This document shows, in pieces, positions 39,216-48,002 of a stretch of 64,000 nucleotides of DNA; position 1 is the first letter of the stretch; each line of letters starts with the position of its first letter. Source of the stretch: Nilaparvata lugens (taxonomy: Eukaryota > Arthropoda > Insecta > Hemiptera > Delphacidae). Location: the NCBI RefSeq assembly GCF_014356525.2, contig NC_052518.1:30968559-31032558 (forward strand), given 5' to 3'. The notes under the pieces were generated by a model. That model had not been told where the DNA came from and did no database searches. It was given only the letters and a program-made list of their open reading frames with translations. The position numbers and the translations under genes were made by a program.

Positions 39216-39450
39216 CTCTCAGGTGTAGATACTGCCTTTGACTCCTCGAGTTGAGAGGTGAGAAAATGCTGTGAAAACAATGAAATATTTAATAACTGTA
39301 ACCAAATATATATAAGTAGAGTACTATAAAGTACAATAAATTATCGCTAGAGTGTGCTTTTCATAATAATAATAATAATAAGCTAGAGCAAGCTAATCTG
39401 TTAGTAGTGATCTTGTCTTTGCTGATACAACATCAAGCTACTGTACTGAG

Positions 39451-39954
39451 ATGGATAATGTGTTTGGTGCGGGATCAGTGGAGTCTGAGTTAAAGTCTTC
39501 AGATTTGTGCGTTCAATTCATTATAGATAGACATTTTAATCAATTAAGTGAATACCATTCTGTTCCTTTAGAAAAAATGAGATATCAATATAAATTAAGT
39601 GAACTCTTGGACATGCACCTAGATATATTGGACCAGTTAGCAGAAAAAGGATGGACAAATCTACAATATTTAACTTTTGTGAGAGATTATGAAAAATTAG
39701 GAGTTTGGCATAGTGATAACTATAATCATATTCTTGTTTGTGATTTATATGGTACATCATATGATAAATTCTGGGGGAATGGCGATATCCCAGGCTCATG
39801 GAGATGTGTGTGTGCAATCCTTACACACTCTATCAATAGAATTAAGAAGGTTATAATAGAAAACAATGCTCATTTAACAAAAGAACAATTAAATCAACTT
39901 ATCTGGAATTTTTTACGAGATTCTTCAGATGAAACAGGCTTAGAACAAGATTGA
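39451..39954 (+). CDS. Unrecognised 167-aa Polinton C protein
   Basis: Open from ATG 39451 (MDNVFGAGSVESE). No known domain seen. Mixed helical sequence with Trp-containing segments (KGWTNLQYLTF, KFWGNGDIPGSWRC). Lies between two repeat-rich spacers on the plus strand, as do the IAP-like and 103-aa genes, so probably an accessory gene. Not present in A, B or D as far as visible. Confidence 0.5.
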   Translation: MDNVFGAGSVESELKSSDLCVQFIIDRHFNQLSEYHSVPLEKMRYQYKLSELLDMHLDILDQLAEKGWTNLQYLTFVRDYEKLGVWHSDNYNHILVCDLYGTSYDKFWGNGDIPGSWRCVCAILTHSINRIKKVIIENNAHLTKEQLNQLIWNFLRDSSDETGLEQD

Positions 39955-41068
39955 CAAAGAAAGATCAAAACATATAAGTGTATGTGTGCAATATTGTAAA
40001 TAAATGAAATGCATCAACTTTGCTACTGGTTGGTTAAATATTAAAATGCGTTATCTCATTGATGATAGAAAACACTGACAAGATAAGATTCATGTTTGAA
40101 AAATGAGGTCCTCTTACTTCCATGTTGAAGGATCTAACATGGAGAACAATATTGTCCTCGGAGAAGAGGAAAATTTAAGTAAAAATGAACTTACATGTGT
40201 TGATGATGATGACGAAATGAAATAATCGGATATGCTTCTCTCAGCTCCTCGACTCGGTTCAGGTAGCTCCTCGTTCCAGCTTAGCTCCTCGGCTATGATT
40301 TTCTCGATGCAGGTAAGTTTCCCTCACGAGAGCACAACTGCTTATGAGACCGAGTTGTGAGGTGAGAAAATGCTGTGAAAAACAATGAAATATTTAATAA
40401 CTGTAACCAAATATATATATATTATAAATCAATTTAGTGTTATTTCACAAAAATATGAGAATGTAACAAAAATTTTTACTTACAATCAATAATGTTAGCG
40501 TCGAGCTAAACCTCTGTGGAGTATGCAGTGCTCGCCAATTGTGATAGGTCTCCTATGTGTTTCTCTCCGCTAGTACGTGTAGACAAGTGCACTCAATCAC
40601 TCTCCACTACGCAAGCTGCATTGAGTGATAAGAAATTAAAATGTGTTTTTATATAGCTTGATGTATGCACGCACAAGCTGACATCACTCGGTCGCTCACT
40701 CAGTCAAGGCCGGGCAACACCCTCCCGACCTTCACAAGGCCGCCCGAGGTGGATGATGGATTCACTTAAACTGGCAGTAGCGTACGACCGATCAAAGGGG
40801 AGAACGACATGATTTCTCTCCTTTACTCGCCATTCGTAATGCAGAGATCCCTACGCGGTGAGAGGCAAATGGTTTCACTAGTACAGTATACGAATGACGG
40901 ATTAAAAAGGAACTCACGACTGATTTCTCTTTCACATAGCTTTTGCAATAGAGGAAAAGCGGCAACGTGCCAGGGGGCCCGAGTTGGGTGCAAGCCAGTC
41001 TGCTGCTTGTGTGAGAGAGAGAGAGAGAGTCATTTGGTTCTAATCGTTCGAACTGATAAGACGAGAAA
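39955..41068. other. Spacer with no supported gene
   Basis: Contains repeats of GTGAGAAAATGCTGTGAAAA shared with 39250-39280 (a duplicated leader-like segment followed by ATATTTAATAACTGTAACC). Also GAGAGAGAGAGA at 41011-41027. The duplicated stretch suggests that the promoter regions of the plus-strand accessory genes came from one sequence. Confidence 0.5.
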
Positions 41069-41380
41069 ATGACTGCTTATTTTGATTGCACAAGTTTTAA
41101 TGAATTCTCAATTGATGCAGACCAGCAAGTCAATTGGGGATTTGACCATTTTCCTTTTGATTGGTTTAGAGTAACAAATGTAACATTTCCCGATAATGGT
41201 GAAATTCACCTTGAAATTATAGATATTGATAGTGAGGGGGACTTTAAGGAAATTATCAAATTGCCGAATGAGTATTCTCTAGTACTAAACAAGCATAAGC
41301 TTAAAAGTTTTCTTTCTCGGTCGTGGGAACTAAATGTCAGTGGAAATAGAATTTTCCTAAGAGAACTGTACCGATATTGA
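41069..41380 (+). CDS. Small beta-rich protein, OB-like candidate, copy C
   Basis: 103 aa. Matches the C-terminal half of the copy A protein at 4037 (W(Y/F)RV, D(L/I)DSxGD(F/Y), LP-(E/N)-x-(F/Y)). In C it is next to the right TIR and on the opposite strand from the capsid module. A ssDNA-binding role would fit a replicating element but is inference. Confidence 0.5.
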   Translation: MTAYFDCTSFNEFSIDADQQVNWGFDHFPFDWFRVTNVTFPDNGEIHLEIIDIDSEGDFKEIIKLPNEYSLVLNKHKLKSFLSRSWELNVSGNRIFLRELYRY

Positions 41381-41396
41381 TGATGATGATTTGTCC

Positions 41397-42152
41397 ACAC
41401 CAAGTGATATAGGTCTGAGGATATCTATAGCCATTTTTGGAATGCTTGTTCATACTAAATTTACTATAGATATTCTCGGAGAACACACTTACCAAAAAAG
41501 TAACGCCTGCGGTTTGTACAGCACATAGAAAATTTCAATATAAATTTGTGAAATTTTTCTTAACTGTCGGGTGGAAAGCAAACCAATTGTATTAATTTGC
41601 AATCAATTTAATTTTACAGTATAAAGATGTAACAGATTCACTCAGTATAAAGATGTAGAAATATGGATTCACTTTAATCTGTCAGTATAAAGATGTAACA
41701 GATTCACTCAGTATAAAGATGTAACAGATTCACTTTAATTTGACAGTAGAGAATTTTTCCCTCATTTAGCATTCACTTTAATCTGTCAGTATAGCATTAG
41801 ATGTAGAAATATGGATTCACTTTAATCTGTCAGTATAGAGAGGGAATTTTTCCTCCAAAAAGGGAAATTTTTTTTTCCCTCACCTTGGCAAGGGGAAGGG
41901 GTGAGATATATCTCTCTCTCTTTTCAACCCCCTCGTCCTCACTGGGAGAGGGGAGATAAGATAAGGAGAGGGAGAGGGTGAGGGAGAGGGAGAGGGAGAG
42001 GGAGAGGGAGAAGAAGAGGGAGAGGGAGAAGGAGAAGGAGAAGGAGAGGGGGAGGGGGAGGGGGAATTTGCGCAAACTAAGGGGGGTGGGGGAGGAGGGA
42101 GGGGGGTTAATTGCGCAAAAAAGCTTCTCAGTTCTCCCAATTCATAGCTACT
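41397..42152 (-). repeat. Right terminal inverted repeat of Polinton C
   Basis: Inner conserved block (41397-41600), array of TTCACTTTAATCTGTCAGT / AAGATGTAGAAATATGG units (41620-41840), a GAGAGGGAGAAGGAG purine tract (41960-42065), then the terminus TTGCGCAAAAAAGCTTC...CATAGCTACT. Reverse complement of the left TIR, but about 250 bases longer because of repeat expansion and the purine tract. Confidence 0.85.
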
Positions 42153-42158
42153 GTAGGC
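42153..42158 (+). repeat. Right target-site duplication of Polinton C (GTAGGC)
   Basis: Identical to 22298-22303. Confidence 0.9.
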
Positions 42159-43333
42159 AGATTTAATTGTACTCCAGTCAATTTCTTGGTATTGCTATTT
42201 CCCCAGTAAACATATTGTAAGAGATTGTTAAAAACCAAACAACAGCTATTCTTCAAATTGTTTGTTAGTTTAGTCCACATTTTAGCTAAGGATACAGAAA
42301 ATATAGGAGCATTTTGGAAATAATTCTTACTGTCATTTAAGAGTGACAAGCAATCTTGAATAGGGTCAAATTGATTAGAGCTATAGTTATTTCTAATGCT
42401 GTAGTTATAAATTGTTGCTTCCAAACGAGTAATACCATGCATTTTAGCCAAGTCAGAGGTGAAGGTTTCACATAATCTTGTATCTGGACAGGCAATAAAG
42501 TCTACAATATGGTTACCTAGCTGCTTATTTACACCAGGGCTTGTCATTTGACAAATAAACTTATTATAAATTTTTACTCTCACATTATTATTAACCCAAT
42601 TCAAGCAATCAATTCCAACAGTTCCATCATTATTCACAATTACATTATAGTCTTCTTTATATTCTCCTTGGAAACAAAAACAATGATTTTTAGTTAGAAA
42701 ATCACACATCCCACTCTTGTTAAATATTCCAGCAAAGTCCTGTGTTATGTCCAAGTCCAGAAGATAGAAATGTTCCTTCCTAAGCTGCTCCAATATTGTT
42801 GGTAACTCCTCCATTAATATAGCAATGGGGACATCAGCAAGCTCTACTTTGTATGGTATCCCCACTGGATTGTAGTACTTCTGCTGCACTTCTCTATAGT
42901 TGTCCTCCCCAAGCAGTTGAAGAATCTTCTTCGACATATCACTTCCACTGTCCAATAAGTATGGTAACTTTGCTTTAACTCCATGCTTAGCTGACACCAT
43001 TTTGGAGAATTTCCCTCTCAAGTACAAATTGAATGATCCACACATCTCCTTCTTTAGAATAAAACGTCTTTTATCCAGTTCTTGGCAGTCCTCCAAACCA
43101 CAGATTTTCACAAGCATAATATTGTCACAAAAAGGTTCTGTTATAGGCACAAGATTTGATTCATCCTGCACTAACAGTTCTTCTCCAGTAGTGTAATCAA
43201 TTTTCCCAATGTCTGTAATAAGGTTGTCATTGCATAGATTTTCTGTCAACAGCCACAAACCAAACCACACATTGGTGGGCTTTATTTTATTACCACAAAG
43301 CTGAGAAACACTAAACACTTTGGAAGAAGCCAT
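42153..43333 (-). pseudogene. Captured cargo gene, N-terminal part, interrupted by Polinton C
   Basis: From ATG 43333 (MASSKVFSVSQL) the frame is open up to the Polinton end; by chance it continues a few codons into the TIR before a stop. The natural continuation is at 22303-21174. Nearly identical to the left-arm copy 14249-15305. Same unknown protein: LLDLDITQDFAG, CHCFCF-type Cys cluster, TRLEATIYNYSI. Promoter at 43360-43394. Confidence 0.7.
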
Positions 43334-43359
43334 GTTCACTGTTTCGCTGCTACTATCAA

Positions 43360-43394
43360 ACTGAGCAAATGTCAATTATTCTGGAGTATTTATA
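43360..43394 (-). promoter_or_regulatory. TATA plus initiator core promoter of the cargo gene (right)
   Basis: Reverse-strand TATAAATA (43387-43394) and TCAGT (43360-43364), with the ATG at 43333. Same layout as at 14188. Confidence 0.7.
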
Positions 43395-43440
43395 GGGATA
43401 CAGCTAAGGAGAAGGATACTGCACATGCGCAACGATAACT

Positions 43441-43586
43441 AGATTTTGTGTGAAGGGAGTGTCTTCCAAGTTTTTCCAAACATCTGACAGAAATTTAAGT
43501 GATTCTATTCTAGGAAATGTATGTCCATTATAGCTTCTCATAGCATTGACTGTAATTACACAAATGTTCTCCCTCCTTCTCCGCAT
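43441..43586 (-). pseudogene. C-terminal fragment of the cargo gene, truncated (right arm)
   Basis: Encodes RRENICVITVNAM, SYNGHTFPRIESLKF and stops matching after DTPFTQ, as in the left arm. It lies upstream of the N-terminal part in the same direction, a head-to-tail relation that points to a former tandem array of the gene. Confidence 0.65.
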
Positions 43587-43617
43587 TCCTCTCTCATTTT
43601 TTCTTTCCCGCTAAACT

Positions 43618-43812
43618 AGTGGAGGAGGAGGACAAAGGAGGAGGAGGAGGACAAAGGAGGAGAACGGAGGACAGTTTTTGTCCTCGGAGGGGAGGATTTT
43701 TGTCATCGGAGGACAGTTTTGTCCTCGGAGGGGAGGAGGAGGATAACGGAGGACAAAGGAGGACAAAGGAGGACAAAGGAGGAGGAAGAGGACAAAGGAG
43801 GAGGAAGAAGGA
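43618..43812. repeat. Purine-rich minisatellite (right cargo arm)
   Basis: Units such as GGAGGACAAAGGAGGA and GGACAGTTTTTGTCCTCGGA, mirror of 13735-13975, with a different unit count. Confidence 0.85.
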
Positions 43813-44254
43813 CGCAGCAAATCAAAGGTTAGTTAGTTATTTGATTGGTGTGTGCTCATAAGAGAGGGTGGTGGAGTGGGGGTCGCTGAAATTGCATCGC
43901 CGAAAGCATAGCAAGGTGATTTCTTACCTATATGAAAATATAATATAAGTATTATTATCAAACATTGGTTCTCATTTCAATCCATAGTTTCATTTTGTAA
44001 TATAAGAATCTTTGCACACTCAATAGCTGATAAACAGAAAAGAGGGTGAGGAACAGAGAAGGTAGATACATCCATCCTCTGTCTGATGATGATGACAGGA
44101 GGTGGAGAGTGGTGTCTACATTCTAATCTCTTGATACGCCCCTCTATGATAATGCATGTGTGCTCGGTCATTGCTCTCATTCATAGCGGCACTGATCTAA
44201 CTTTTGTAAAAAATTTCAGTAGCTTATCAGATCACGTTCTGTACGTTTGTAATC

Positions 44255-44938
44255 ATGAGTCAAATACCAATTGTTAACTTTGATAAATTAATTACAGATA
44301 AAGAAAAGACTGCATTTTGTAAAAATGGAGACTTACTTCCTCATAATGCAAGAATGTTAATTATTTCTCCCAGTGCTGGAGGAAAAACAAATCTCTTATT
44401 TAATTTAGTATTTGCTGAAAATGGCTTAAGATTTAAGCACATTTACTTCTTTAGCAAGAGCTTATATCAACCAAAATATGTTTTTCTCAAGAAGGTATTT
44501 GCAGGTTTGAAAAATATCGGATTTCACATGAAAGAGGATGTGAGCCAAATTCCCCACCCAAACCGTATCCCCGAATATAGCTTAGTAATTTCTGATGACT
44601 TACAACTGAGCAATGTGCCACAGATAAGAGAATATTTTACTATGGGACATCATCGAAATATTGACACAGCATATTTAATTCAGAGTTATGGAGCTACACA
44701 GAAACACTTCACTAGAGACAATGCAAATATGATTATAATTTTTAAGATGGATTTATTGAGTCTCAAATTAATTCACAGAGATCATGTTGGAGGAGATATT
44801 TCTTATAAAGATTTCAGTAAACTTTGTCATACAGTTTGGAATCATAAACCGCATAATTTTGTTACAATTTTGAAAGAATGTGATATAAAGGAAGGAAAAT
44901 ATCGGGATTCACTGGACACGATTCTTTCCGTTCAGTAG
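44255..44938 (+). CDS. FtsK/HerA-type packaging ATPase, fragment D
   Basis: 227 aa, open. Walker A SPSAGGKT (38-45) is intact. Walker B reads VISDD where copy C has VIFDD; the two aspartates are kept. About 10 substitutions relative to C. Still potentially functional. Confidence 0.82.
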   Translation: MSQIPIVNFDKLITDKEKTAFCKNGDLLPHNARMLIISPSAGGKTNLLFNLVFAENGLRFKHIYFFSKSLYQPKYVFLKKVFAGLKNIGFHMKEDVSQIPHPNRIPEYSLVISDDLQLSNVPQIREYFTMGHHRNIDTAYLIQSYGATQKHFTRDNANMIIIFKMDLLSLKLIHRDHVGGDISYKDFSKLCHTVWNHKPHNFVTILKECDIKEGKYRDSLDTILSVQ

Positions 44939-44959
44939 AGATTAATTCTTTGTACAGTC

Positions 44960-45911
44960 ATGTTGTCTAAAACATATAGGAGGAGGAGAGGAAGGAACAT
45001 AGTAAATAACAAGAAGGAGAGTTTAATCGAAAAGATTAAGAAATTGAGAAAAGTAATCAGCAACAAGCATAGAAGCCTTGAAAGAATCTTTAATTTTGAA
45101 AGACGATCGGAGGAATACAATAGGAAAACGCTCTCACCATTGATAGAACCTATTGGGAAAAACCAAATCTAGTTTTCACTCTAATCATGATTTTTCACCT
45201 AAAAAGGAAGAAGTAAAAGAGGAACAAGAGAGTATGGAAATTGATGATAATGAGGAGGATGATGAGGAAGATGAGCAGAGTTATGAGAGTTCAACAGACA
45301 ATTTTTTAAGCTCGACTAAATTTGAAAACAGTTTACTTGGTTCTAGTAAAAATGATGATGTGCTGTCACAATATCTAAAAACGGTTCATTCGGAAAAATT
45401 GAATAATTCAATTAGTTATGGAATTTCATACAATTCTAAAGATGACGTGTATTATATTGGAAATCAGCAAGTAATATTCGACGATGGTTATATAGATATT
45501 GGTAAAGACAGATTTCGAATAACTCACAGTCTACTTGAGTTATTATTCAGTTCAAGACCGAATTCGAATCTTTATAATCAGAGAGATCTGGATAAGTATA
45601 AAAAAATCTTAACACTTACAGGCATACATTTAGATCGAAGAGGGTATGTTAAACGAAATCAGGGAATTAAATCGCAAATGATTCAGAAGTTATTTCTCAG
45701 TAAAAAAATTAGTAAAAAGAAGGGATGGGGTTTATTGAAATTTGCAAAAAATAATTCTCATGATAGAATTTATCAATACTTTGATAATTTTGACGAATTA
45801 GTGGAAAGATTAAATTTACTCTATTCCTCAAAAGCTTCTGGCAACACTGGACATGATATTGAGATTGCGTCTATAATTGAAGAGTTAAAAGAAGCAAAAC
45901 TAATTGTTTAG
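44960..45911 (+). pseudogene. DUF8207-type protein, fragment D, frameshifted
   Basis: Equivalent to 30109-29159 of C, but a small deletion near 45150 (after LSPLIEPI) shifts the frame; pieces 44960-45172 and 45153-45911 are the two frames. The conserved C-terminal region is intact. Confidence 0.75.
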
Positions 45912-45918
45912 TGTTACG

Positions 45919-46946
45919 ATGACTCTGCATCGATTTGGTCGAATTGATACACCTAGTGCTGGGGCTGCTGTTGCTAATCTTACGTGTGATATTGACTCGA
46001 TAACGCAGAAGATAATTGAATCGATAAATCAACAAGGAATCAGCGAAGCTGTGAAATTTTATTTAGATTCGCAAATAACCAAACTTGTTTCAGAAAATAC
46101 AAAGAATATTGGAGTGAGCATAATTGAAAGAGAACATATTCTAAGTACATTACAAAATTTTAGTGCTAATATAAAGCTATTGCAGAGAGAACTCTAACTT
46201 TAGAATCTGCTCTAGGAGAAGTGAAAACTTTAACAGACAGCTTTTCATCCCAGTTGGTGAGTATTAACAACGATAAAGTTGATAAAGCTTATTTAGATGA
46301 GAAATTAAAAGCCATATCAGATAAAATTAAGAATTTGGAGGTGCTGGACAGAAACTATCTCAATACTAAATTAAAACAGCTTAGTACAGAAATTTTTACT
46401 AAAGTAAATGATACACAGCCATCGCTAATTGATAAGCAATATTTAGAATCTACTTTGCAGAAATTGACCAGTTCTTCATTAACAAAGGAAGAGTTTGAAA
46501 AACGATTATCTGAAATGGCTAGTGCAATAAAAGCTAATATTATGGACGGTATTGAACAATTCATTACAAAAGATGACATTGCTATTCTGATTAATCAAAT
46601 TGCAGAAAAGTATGCAACTAAAAATGATATTGGAGATTTTATTAAGAAAAACGAGATGGAAGTCGTTGTGAAAAGCGTTCGTGATGAAATAGCTGAGGGA
46701 ATTAAAAATTCGGAAGAGGGTACTGTCATGAGACTGCAGTGTTCGGCTCCATTCATAGATTATCTTAATTTATTCATACACAGGATAGCACATGATATCA
46801 TGTCCAGATATGCCCGGGTTAGTTTTCATATGAACTGGATAGAAGCCAAACAACATAACCTTACAGAAAATCAGGTAGCCGAAATAATTACAGAAAAAAT
46901 GGGGTTAGCACAGTACAAAGGGGTCGTATTGACCCCGAAAACATAA
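45919..46946 (+). pseudogene. Fibre-like coiled-coil protein, fragment D, frameshifted
   Basis: Starts at ATG 45919. A 4-base deletion near 46170 (after NFSANI) shifts the frame and gives a stop at 46195-46197; homology continues to 46946 in the other frame. The C-terminal head domain differs from C at several positions (GLAQYKGVVLTPKT), more than the shaft does. Confidence 0.75.
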
Positions 46947-46959
46947 AATCTCAAAAAGA

Positions 46960-47375
46960 CTGGTAAGCGGTGTAACGCGTAGCTGCAAAGTGAAGGATTC
47001 ACTTCAATCTGTCAGCATAGCAAAAAGGATTCACTAGTACAGTATAGCAAAAAGGATTCACTTCAATCTGTCACCAAGGGAATTTTTCCCTCTCAAAGGG
47101 ATTTTTCTCCATCATCTAGCATTCACTTCAATCTGTCAGTATAGCATTAGATGTAGAAATATGCATTCACTTTAATTTGACAGTATAGATATAGTAATAT
47201 GGATTCACTTTAATCTGTCAGTAGAGAATTTTTCCCTCACTGAGAGAGTGAGATCACTCTCTCCTTCTTCATCCCCCTCGTCCTCACTGGGGGAGGGGAA
47301 GATTAGATCAGATAAGATAAGATTAGATTAGATAAGATAAGAGAGAGAGAGAGGGAGAGGGAGAAGGAGAAGAAG
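46960..47375 (-). repeat. Right terminal inverted repeat of the outer unit, inner part
   Basis: Array of TTCACTTCAATCTGTCAGT-type units, then GAGAATTTTTCCCTCACTGAGAG, CCCTCGTCCTCACTGGGGGAG, GATAAGATTAGATTAG and GAGAGGGAGAAGG, the reverse complement of 12030-12420. It is cut at about 47375 by a LINE; the outer piece is at 51925-52102. Confidence 0.75.
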
Positions 47376-48002
47376 GAGATTGATTGATTTATTGATTGAG
47401 TACTTTATTTATGTAGATTACAACATATACCGGCTTATACACTTATATACAATAGCTTACAATACAGCAAAATTATAGATGAATTTACATAATATAGACT
47501 AAGAAAATAATTATTGAAAGTATATGATATGAAAAAGTAATTTGTAATATAATAACTATAGATAATTATATTGTTATGCATCTACATAAATTGGCGGAGC
47601 TTTGGACATATCAATGTCCATTCTTTGGGAAGAATATTAAAAATATCCTCTCCACTAACTCTCTACCAAAACGTTAATTTCGTTATTTAAACTAAGGATT
47701 TATTTATTAATGGAAATATTGTAAAAGTTTTAATCAATATGAATATTAAAGAGAAAAAAAACAGAAAATTGATAGAGTAAAATAATTATATAGGTAGATA
47801 AGATCAAATAATTGATTAATAAAATGAAGTAGGCTGAAAGTAGATCAGGGTTATCAACTTTCAGTAATATACAGCATTATGGAGTGGATAATTGAAATAA
47901 CATGAGTTTATATAATATATATATATATACAATTCGTTCTATAACATGGTTTAAAGGTTTGTATTTGTGGGATGGGTGGGGGATGGATGTCATGTGATCG
48001 TT

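Larger units (their letters stand above)
22304..42152. mobile_element. Polinton C, complete 19.85-kb element
   Basis: Ends are 5'-AGTAGCTATGAATTGGG... and its exact reverse complement, flanked by a perfect 6-bp duplication. It carries all hallmark genes: PolB, integrase, packaging ATPase, adenain protease, penton, major capsid, plus DUF8207, PLA2 and fibre-like proteins. Twelve genes are on the minus strand and three (BIR/IAP, 167-aa, 103-aa) on the plus strand at the right end. The size is typical for Polintons (15-20 kb). The PolB gene is disrupted as assembled; the capsid module is open. Compared with B, it looks young. Confidence 0.92.
42280..43937 (-). repeat. Right cargo arm (inverted repeat of 13615-15305)
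   Basis: Reverse complement of the left cargo arm. The right edge at about 43937 (CCTATATGAA) is the same breakpoint as at 13615, where left-side homology switches to the 106-aa gene and right-side homology to the ATPase upstream region. Confidence 0.8.
43938..46947 (+). mobile_element. Polinton fragment D (ATPase, DUF8207, fibre-like)
   Basis: A copy of the segment corresponding to 31060-28115 of C in opposite orientation, starting in the ATPase upstream region and ending right after the fibre-like stop, where it joins the outer TIR near 46960. The rest of the structural module was deleted. Orientation is the opposite of what the outer unit's left end (106-aa remnant on the minus strand) would predict. 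Confidence 0.75.
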
